A stretch of DNA of 64,000 bases from Variovorax sp. Sphag1AA (lineage in GTDB: Bacteria; Pseudomonadota; Gammaproteobacteria; Burkholderiales; Burkholderiaceae_C), in the NCBI RefSeq assembly GCF_014192575.1, contig NZ_JACHYC010000007.1, positions 124,001-188,000 of the forward strand. The letters are read 5' to 3'. Both the position numbers and the translations under genes were made by a program. This document shows, piece by piece, positions 58,419 through 64,000 of this stretch; position 1 is the first letter of the stretch, and each line of letters begins with the position of its first letter. The notes under the pieces are model-generated. The model was not told the DNA's origin, made no database searches, and saw only the letters and a list, made by a program, of their open reading frames with translations.

Positions 58419-59287
58419 TGAGCGGAATGATGTCTGCCGCGCAAAAAAAGAGGGCCCAATCAGGCGACGCTATTTTGCGATTTTCCGATGGGGTCAAGGC
58501 GACCGAAGCTGACTTCGCGACTCAGAAACCAGTGGTGCTATTCATCCACGGTTTCACTGCAGACGCCAGTTACATGCGCGAACTGATGCATCAGTTCGAC
58601 GGCTCTGGCTTTGCGTCCTTCGCGTTTGAGTATGCGTCCTATTGCGGGATCGACCATGCGGCTCGAAGCCTCGTCAGCTTGCTGACTTTGTTCGACCGCA
58701 AAGGAACCATTTCGTCCAGTAAGATTGTTCTTGTTGGCCATAGCATGGGCGGTCTGGTCGCACGCGCAGCGGTTGGGCTCTTTGGGGGCGAAACATTTGT
58801 TCGAAAGGTCGTTACCCTGGGAACGCCCAACGATGGAACGCTTCAGGGGCACCGGATTCCGAGATACATGGCGTATTGGGGAGAGGCTGTGGGCAACGCA
58901 AATCCGCGAGGCTTCGATGTAAAGGGAGAATCTGCGCGCCAACTGATCAAAGCGGACCCCTCTCCGACCTTCCTTGACCGGCTACAGGCGGTACCAGCGC
59001 CATCTGGAGTGCACTATTACAGCATCTCCGGGGGTAAAACACAGCTTGATTTCGGCAAGGGGTATTTGAAGAATCGATATATCAACCGCTACTTGCAGAA
59101 GCGGTTGGAATTTCTTAACGACGGACTGGTAAGCGAGTCAAGCAGTGACCTGTCGCGTCCTTGTTTTTCAGTATGCGCGCCGGGTTGCACGCACAAGAAT
59201 TCCTACGTCGCATTTCCAGATTCCAACCATACCTTCCTAACTGAGAATCATGAAGTTGCGCAAACTGCAATAGATTGCATACGGTGA
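58418..59287 (+). CDS. Alpha/beta hydrolase (PGAP1/lipase-like)
   Basis: A 289-residue alpha/beta hydrolase. The oxyanion region is VLFIHGFTADASYM (about 42-55) and the nucleophile elbow is VLVGHSMGGLVARA (about 105-118, Ser in GHSMG). VVTLGTPNDGTLQGH follows, typical of PGAP1/triacylglycerol-lipase-type enzymes, and a catalytic-histidine candidate sits in PDSNHTFLTEN. No signal peptide is present, so it is cytoplasmic or exported by a specialised system. Coupled to the TPR gene. An effector lipase or a defence-related esterase is possible. Confidence 0.85.
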   Translation: MSGMMSAAQKKRAQSGDAILRFSDGVKATEADFATQKPVVLFIHGFTADASYMRELMHQFDGSGFASFAFEYASYCGIDHAARSLVSLLTLFDRKGTISSSKIVLVGHSMGGLVARAAVGLFGGETFVRKVVTLGTPNDGTLQGHRIPRYMAYWGEAVGNANPRGFDVKGESARQLIKADPSPTFLDRLQAVPAPSGVHYYSISGGKTQLDFGKGYLKNRYINRYLQKRLEFLNDGLVSESSSDLSRPCFSVCAPGCTHKNSYVAFPDSNHTFLTENHEVAQTAIDCIR

Positions 59288-59568
59288 GCCAACCGCAGGC
59301 GCTTAAACCTTCCCGCGCCCGGATTTTTTACGCTCTTGAAAATCGCGTTGAACACTGCGATCTCAGATCTCGCGGCCAGATTGAAATTGATCGTATTCGC
59401 GACGTTCAAAACGACACTCTCGGTACCGCGTTGCACACGCCGACCGGCTCCGCCGTCGTCGTCCTGACTGTTCGTGCCGTTGTTCGACTCGTCACCAATT
59501 TGCCGATCCCTTGGTTCCTTCTCAACCAATCGGACGACCGCAGCCTTCGGCGTATGGACGCCATACAT
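59248..59568 (-). CDS. Possible protein downstream of an interrupted gene (106 aa)
   Basis: A 106-residue open frame with an N-terminal charged half (KEPRDRQIGDESNNGTNSQD) and a C-terminal half VLNVANTINFNLAARSEIAV. It starts 9 bases after the end of the interrupted gene at 59578-59910 on the same strand, and its end overlaps the hydrolase gene on the other strand by 40 bases. No family is recognised. It may be real or part of the same decayed unit. Confidence 0.3.
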   Translation of the reverse strand: MYGVHTPKAAVVRLVEKEPRDRQIGDESNNGTNSQDDDGGAGRRVQRGTESVVLNVANTINFNLAARSEIAVFNAIFKSVKNPGAGRFKRLRLAHRMQSIAVCATS

Positions 59569-59577
59569 CTTCAGCGC

Positions 59578-59910
59578 CTAGATGCAACTCACGACTATGG
59601 ATGCGATGGACGACTCGCCGCCCGCTCCGGTCTCCTCTATGACAAGATCCTTGAACTGCTCGTCGGTGAGCGGGTGCATGTACTCGTTGCGCGTGTAAAG
59701 GGCGGCGTAGCCGACTCTCTAAGCCGCCGCAACGCCCGGGACGTCAGCGTTGGAGTTTCGGATCCGCGTGTAGATCGAGGTGGGAGTACCGTTGGGTCCC
59801 GCGATTCCAAACTTGCGTAGATAGGCCGTGATCTGATTCCCTGAAGTTCGGCTGATGCTTGTCTTGCTTTCGGAAGGTGCAATCGCGCACGGAACTGGGC
59901 GTGCGATCAT
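59578..59910 (-). pseudogene. Gene interrupted by an in-frame TAG
   Basis: One frame runs 63 residues (KFGIAGPNGTPTSIYTRIRN, then SNADVPGVAAA), meets TAG, and continues for 46 residues (RVGYAALYTRNEYMHPLTDE, QFKDLVIEET) to another TAG. Protein-like composition continues across the stop, so a nonsense mutation in a 110-residue gene is the simplest reading. Readthrough or a very short product cannot be excluded. It diverges from the SIR2-like gene with only 35 bases between starts. Confidence 0.4.
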
Positions 59911-59945
59911 CCCAGCTTTCTCCGCCTCAACTCGACGTACTAAAC

Positions 59946-60926
59946 ATGCTCACCTTTGATGAAGCTTGGGAGACTCTGCCTGACGGTGTTCGTCCGGCCA
60001 TCCTGCTCGGCAACGGGTTCTCTCGAGCTTGGGACAACGACATCTTCGATTACTCGAGCCTCTTCCAGGCGGCCAACTTCGAGGGACGCGACGCTGAAAT
60101 CAGGGCGCTGTTCGATCGGCTCGGTACTTGGGATTTTGAGGCCGTAATGCGATCGCTGGTCTCAAGTCAAATAGTCGGAGAGGTTTATGGCTTTGACCCG
60201 TCTTTGATAACGGCCATCAAGGGTGACCAAGAGATTCTCAAGCGGGCCCTCCTGGCTGCGGTATCGAAGAGCCATCCTGATCTGCCGGACAAGGTGAACG
60301 CGACACAGTTTCGCGCTGTGAAGACTTTCTTGAGCAGCTTTGGTCAGATCTTCACTGTCAACTACGACTTGCTGATGTATTGGGCAAGGAACCAAACCGT
60401 TGACCCGATCTGGCAGACCGACGATGGTTTCCGTCAAGGGCGACTCTGGAAAGGGTTTGGAACCCAGCAGGAAGTCCATTTTCTTCATGGAGGGCTCCAC
60501 ATCTACGAGCATCCCGAAGGAGTGAAGAAACACGCCTACACCGGCGAAATAGGAGGTGGAATCGTTGGGCAAGTAAGGTCGAATCTCGAGGAAACTCCTC
60601 CTCGCTTTCCTTTGTTCGTGGCAGAGCCCAATCACGAGAGAAAGAAGCAAAGGATTGATCGCAGCCCTTATCTGTCGTTCTGTTTGCGGGCACTCGGGAA
60701 TGTCGACGAGCCGATCTTCATTTTGGGGCATTCCATGGATGAGAACGACTTTCACATCTTTGACGCAATCAAGAGATCTCAATCGCAGCAGATATTCGTA
60801 AGCGTCCACGGCGACGAGAACAGCCTATCGAACAGCAGACTTAAGGCCAATGCGATGGCTTACCTCAGCTCTACGCTTACGAAAGTGGATTTCTTCGACG
60901 CAAGCACAGCCAAGCCCTGGGGATGA
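59946..60926 (+). CDS. SIR2-like DUF4917 protein
   Basis: A 326-residue protein with the DUF4917/SIR2-like pattern: PAILLGNGFSRAW near the N-terminus (the nucleotide loop, usually GAGxS), FTVNYDLLMYW (TxNYD motif, about residues 137-147), VHFLHGGLHIY and EPIFILGHSMDENDFHI (GxSxxD motif, about 255-271). SIR2-like proteins of bacteria often hydrolyse NAD+ in antiphage defence, though DUF4917 itself is uncharacterised. The ATG at MLTFDEAW is chosen as the start of the domain. No obvious partner sensor is adjacent. Confidence 0.8.
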   Translation: MLTFDEAWETLPDGVRPAILLGNGFSRAWDNDIFDYSSLFQAANFEGRDAEIRALFDRLGTWDFEAVMRSLVSSQIVGEVYGFDPSLITAIKGDQEILKRALLAAVSKSHPDLPDKVNATQFRAVKTFLSSFGQIFTVNYDLLMYWARNQTVDPIWQTDDGFRQGRLWKGFGTQQEVHFLHGGLHIYEHPEGVKKHAYTGEIGGGIVGQVRSNLEETPPRFPLFVAEPNHERKKQRIDRSPYLSFCLRALGNVDEPIFILGHSMDENDFHIFDAIKRSQSQQIFVSVHGDENSLSNSRLKANAMAYLSSTLTKVDFFDASTAKPWG

Positions 60927-61433
60927 CCAGCCTTCCCCTTGCGGGCGCATATCGCAGAGCAAATCATGATCGGAGCGGCTTACGCGAATCTCCGACCAGC
61001 GATTGATGTCTGGCCGGGTCTGTCGGCGCTACGACGGATCGGTCTTGCGCCCTGTCCATCAGGCGTGCCACCGGTGACGTGAGCAATGCCTCGGCGAGGA
61101 TGTAGCCCAGCACCGTGTTGACGCTTAACGGTGCAGCGGGTAAGGCTGCGAGGGACGAATCGAGTCCGCTTGGTGGGCGAATGGTCTGCCCGAACACCAA
61201 GACTAGGGATCGGGCCGCCGACCGGGGCCGTCGTAACGAGTACCGCAAGGCAGCGCAGCAGTCGTTGCACAGTTGCACAGCTAGGTTTCTGACGATCGCT
61301 CAGCGTTGTCTTGCTAACCTACCAAATGCCGTCGCTGCGCGCGCGAATACTTGCCGCCGCCTGTCGGCATCGACGGGGCCTCAAGCTCTGGACGAACGGT
61401 AAAAGTCAGGCTCGTGCACTGCCGATTCGAGCT
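60927..61433. other. Intergenic, no supported gene
   Basis: About 500 bases between convergent genes. Short open frames on both strands have arginine-rich, shadow-like composition. No terminator hairpin with a T run was found. Confidence 0.5.
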
Positions 61434-62288
61434 TTAGGGAAATAGAAGCTGAAGCTCAGCGCTGAATTTCTTGGCTAGTAGTTGGTACCCGGCTGGTGAC
61501 GGGTGAATCTCGTTCTCCCAATGCCCTTGCTTGCCCGTCGATCCTTCTGGGGCCGGTGCCAGGGTGCCCTGCGTCTTAACGACATGCATTCCTGAAACCT
61601 TCGTGGATATGTCACAGATCAGATCGGACAGGCGCCCGAGCAGCTCGTTCGCAAGGGGGCACCAATCCGACGTTGGGACGCCGTAGACAGTCAACGCCTT
61701 GTAGAGCCAGGGGCCACTCGGACCCGCGGGCGCGTTGCGAGGTGTTGCCAAATCGTAGGTGTGGGTAATGATCGGTGTGGCCTTGTTGAGCTTTGAAGCT
61801 TGACGCATCCGATCGAGGTCCTTGTAAAGGTCCGTGGCGTATTTCTCGAACGCCGTCCATCCGCTCTCACTGATGTATCGAGACGGTGAGGTACTGTCAC
61901 CCCACTCAGCGGCAGTTGCAAGCAATCGCTTTTCCTGGGGCTCTGAGGCCTTTGCGGAGAGTGCGTGAATGACGTCATTTCCCAGGCCAGAAATTAGTAT
62001 GCCGTCCCACTGGTACTCCATGGCTCCACACAGCAACTGCTGAAACACCGGATCAGACATTCGGTCAAGCATTTTCTCGAGGGTGAATCCGGGGTCCGCG
62101 CAATTAACCACCCCGGCGCGCTTGTTCAGACCTGAGGGAAACAGAAGATTTGTGGTCGAAGAGAACGGTAGTGCTCCAATGGAGAACCAGGAGTCCCCCT
62201 GAGCCAGGAATTGTTTGTAGAACGGTGCTCCTGGTATCGAGCCTTGGTTGAGGCTGCTGGGCGGAATTAAGGCGAATGGTGTAGTCAC
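61434..62288 (-). CDS. SGNH/GDSL-type hydrolase
   Basis: A 284-residue hydrolase. The nucleophile block is FLAQGDSWFSIG (Ser in GDS), the block III asparagine is in ISGLGNDVIHAL, and the terminal dyad is NEIHPSPAGYQLLA. These three blocks define the SGNH/GDSL esterase superfamily. The GTG start has AGAAAGGA upstream; a much longer frame upstream overlaps the DUF2235 gene and is not needed. No signal peptide is seen. It follows the DUF2235 gene on the same strand, 62 bases later, suggesting a two-lipase operon. Confidence 0.8.
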   Translation of the reverse strand: MTTPFALIPPSSLNQGSIPGAPFYKQFLAQGDSWFSIGALPFSSTTNLLFPSGLNKRAGVVNCADPGFTLEKMLDRMSDPVFQQLLCGAMEYQWDGILISGLGNDVIHALSAKASEPQEKRLLATAAEWGDSTSPSRYISESGWTAFEKYATDLYKDLDRMRQASKLNKATPIITHTYDLATPRNAPAGPSGPWLYKALTVYGVPTSDWCPLANELLGRLSDLICDISTKVSGMHVVKTQGTLAPAPEGSTGKQGHWENEIHPSPAGYQLLAKKFSAELQLLFP

Positions 62289-62350
62289 AAGGGTCCTTTC
62301 TGGATAGAGGTTGAGACATGGCGGGACGAGACCTGCATCTGCCTGTAGGC

Positions 62351-64000
62351 CTACGGCACAGAATGCGGGACTGCTCGCTTGCTCTTGCTGGGAAACACCG
62401 CCTTGAAAAGGCCAAGGGCAATCACCAGAAGGCAGCCAAGCACACCTATCCACTTGACCGTGGAGCTCGCGCCAAGCGCGCCCTGAACGAGCCACTGCCA
62501 ACCGGAAACTTCGCCCGTCCAGTCCGCGCAGACCATCGTTAGGGCGTTCTCCAGAACATCGCCTGCGAGCATCAGGAGTGGGCTGACGCCAAGCCAATGC
62601 CAAACGGGCCTCGCGTTGCTGGCCTCGCGCAGACCGCTTGCAAGTCGATAAGCCCAGCCAACCGGGCGCGCGAGTACATAGGCGAAGGCCGGCAGAAAGA
62701 TGAAGGTATCGAAGATCATCGCCCAGACGATGCTGCCCTCGAAGGGGCCGTCGCCAAGGTGTGACTTGAGACCAACCCCAGGTGACTGCGCGAGCGAACT
62801 CTGCTCATCTGCCAACTTCGCTGGCAGCGACCAATCGATGCTCGCGAGTGAGAACGAGCTGAGTGCGCCAGCCTGCAAGTAGTAGCCGATAGCAAGGACC
62901 GCGAAAGCCATGAACGTCGAGAGGAACGCACGGAAGTTCCACCTTCTCCAGACCGACCGGGGGGGCGGTAGGCCGCCAACGGACGGATGCTCCTCGATCG
63001 TTGCCTTCTTGGCCTTCCAACGTGCAGTTCTGATCGTCAACCCGCCAAGTGCCCACCAGGCTACGGAGTAGACGGTGTCATGAAGAAGGCGGTCACTTTG
63101 GACCGAATCGGGAGGTTCGGTGCGTTGTGGATCGCCAAACAGGTGCAGGGCGTGCCCCTGCGCGACCATCCAGTCCAACGCGCTATCGGACAGTCCGGCT
63201 TCGGCATTCTTGTAGCCGCCACCCACATCGCTGTGAACGCCGCGAAACCAAAATTGATAGAGGGTCTGTTCGGTCTCTGCGATGGTCCCGTTGGCCTGAT
63301 TGTAGATTCGGGGCCGAAACGTCAAGCGAAGTTCGTCCAATGACAGCGCGTGACGTACATGGCGAATGCGCTTGCCAACGATGTCCGACGAATTGGAGAT
63401 GGTGACACCAAGTAGCGGTATTCCAACGGATTCGACGGTGTCCCACACTCCGACAAAGTGCACCCAGGCGTTGCTTCGGTCTCCGGAGCAAAACGCCTGC
63501 CGAATCTGGTCTTGAACCTCCCCTGGAGTTCGCTTGGAGGCGACCTTTTCGCCGATGCTGGGTGCGGGTGCCCAACCCCCCCTCGTGCGAGTCGATGGCT
63601 TCTTTCTCTTGGCGAAGTACACTCGAAGGACAGTGGGCAGCATAGACTCGTGCTGCGCGTCGAGGATGCCAAACAGGTTCACGATGCCGGAGACGGAGCG
63701 TGCAGTAAAGGCACCTCGGGAGAAGCCGAAGATCCAGATCTGATCGCCTGGCTGCCAGTTGCGCATGAGGAACTGGTAGGCATCGCGGATGTTCTCGTAG
63801 ATGCCGCGCCCATAGGCGAGTCCATATATGCGTTGTAGCCATCGACCCAGCCAATCCAGCGGGCTCGTGCTGGGGAGGAAATCAGGCGAGCCAACGCCCG
63901 GATCGTAATAGAGCAATTGCTGCGGATCGCCGCGGGCGGCTAGCATTTCGTAAAGCTTCAGGACGTTGGTATCGTTGCGCCGTCCGGTGACGGTGTTGTT
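62351..64000 (-). CDS. DUF2235 (Tle1-like) alpha/beta hydrolase, N-terminus outside window
   Basis: At least 549 residues of a DUF2235 protein; the frame continues past the window end (GRRNDTNVLKLYEMLAARGD at the edge, close to the start of the family domain). The nucleophile elbow is IWIFGFSRGAFTARSVSG, followed by FVGVWDTVESVGIP and FRGVHSDVGGGYKNAEAGLS, the Asp and His regions of Tle1-type phospholipases. A C-terminal region with three or four hydrophobic segments follows (FMAFAVLAIGYYLQAGALS, TFIFLPAFAYVLA, WIGVLGCLLVIALGLF). DUF2235 proteins include type VI secretion lipase effectors. No VgrG or PAAR gene is in the window. Confidence 0.88.
   Translation of the reverse strand, partial: NNTVTGRRNDTNVLKLYEMLAARGDPQQLLYYDPGVGSPDFLPSTSPLDWLGRWLQRIYGLAYGRGIYENIRDAYQFLMRNWQPGDQIWIFGFSRGAFTARSVSGIVNLFGILDAQHESMLPTVLRVYFAKRKKPSTRTRGGWAPAPSIGEKVASKRTPGEVQDQIRQAFCSGDRSNAWVHFVGVWDTVESVGIPLLGVTISNSSDIVGKRIRHVRHALSLDELRLTFRPRIYNQANGTIAETEQTLYQFWFRGVHSDVGGGYKNAEAGLSDSALDWMVAQGHALHLFGDPQRTEPPDSVQSDRLLHDTVYSVAWWALGGLTIRTARWKAKKATIEEHPSVGGLPPPRSVWRRWNFRAFLSTFMAFAVLAIGYYLQAGALSSFSLASIDWSLPAKLADEQSSLAQSPGVGLKSHLGDGPFEGSIVWAMIFDTFIFLPAFAYVLARPVGWAYRLASGLREASNARPVWHWLGVSPLLMLAGDVLENALTMVCADWTGEVSGWQWLVQGALGASSTVKWIGVLGCLLVIALGLFKAVFPSKSKRAVPHSVP

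Overview
The window reads as chromosome of a high-GC betaproteobacterium, most like Comamonadaceae (Variovorax-type). This is inferred from two orphan tripartite-transporter (Bug/TctC) binding proteins, the codon use, the GntR/FadR, OmpA and RlpA genes, and the GC-rich hairpin terminators. No rRNA, tRNA or CRISPR array was seen.

Region 1 (1-14.2 kb) is catabolic. A tightly packed plus-strand operon runs aldehyde dehydrogenase (cut by the window edge), ThDP-dependent decarboxylase-like enzyme, Bug receptor, SMP-30 lactonase, FMN 2-hydroxy-acid dehydrogenase, CoA-transferase, second Bug receptor, HpaI-type aldolase and metal-dependent hydrolase. It meets a minus-strand operon (MFS acid-sugar transporter, UxaA-type dehydratase, SnoaL-like protein). 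A FadR-type GntR gene diverges from the transporter, and operator-like sites lie between them.

Region 2 (14.2-18.4 kb) is ordinary chromosome: OmpA, RlpA, small proteins, a DUF4262 protein, and an XRE-cupin regulator coupled to an acetyltransferase.

Region 3 (18.4-35.9 kb) is accessory. It opens with three 20-bp A/T-rich direct repeats and a lone tniQ gene, which suggests one end of a Tn7/Tn5053-like element. It carries poorly known genes, an inverted pair of paralogues, a HEPN-like gene and a decayed copy of it, an ArdB/KlcA-like protein, a secreted nuclease, a 1450-residue STAND NTPase with a C-terminal PD-(D/E)XK nuclease, and an operon of a secreted basic peptide, a HipA-like kinase and an unknown partner.

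Region 4 (35.9-52.6 kb) is the main finding: a divergent bacterial microcompartment (BMC) locus. The right arm encodes shell proteins (BMC-P, BMC-H, BMC-T), a CoA-acylating aldehyde dehydrogenase, an EutJ-like chaperone, a malate/lactate dehydrogenase fused to a BMC-type N-terminal domain, a zinc alcohol dehydrogenase and a GAF-PucR regulator. The left arm encodes a CrtC-like protein, a HAD phosphatase with a probable encapsulation peptide, a free-standing phosphohistidine swivel domain, two unrecognised proteins, a PPDK-like phosphotransferase, a second BMC-H and a tyrosine-phosphatase-like protein. No diol dehydratase, ethanolamine lyase, glycyl-radical enzyme or phosphotransacylase is present. 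I infer that an ATP-driven phosphotransfer reaction feeds the aldehyde/alcohol core, with an unknown substrate.

Region 5 (52.6-64 kb) is accessory again: remnants of signal peptidase I and an IS110 transposase, a lipoprotein operon with a lipase-like enzyme, a TPR protein coupled to an alpha/beta hydrolase, a SIR2-like DUF4917 protein, an SGNH hydrolase and a DUF2235 (Tle1-like) hydrolase cut by the window edge. The mix recalls effector/immunity or defence cargo.
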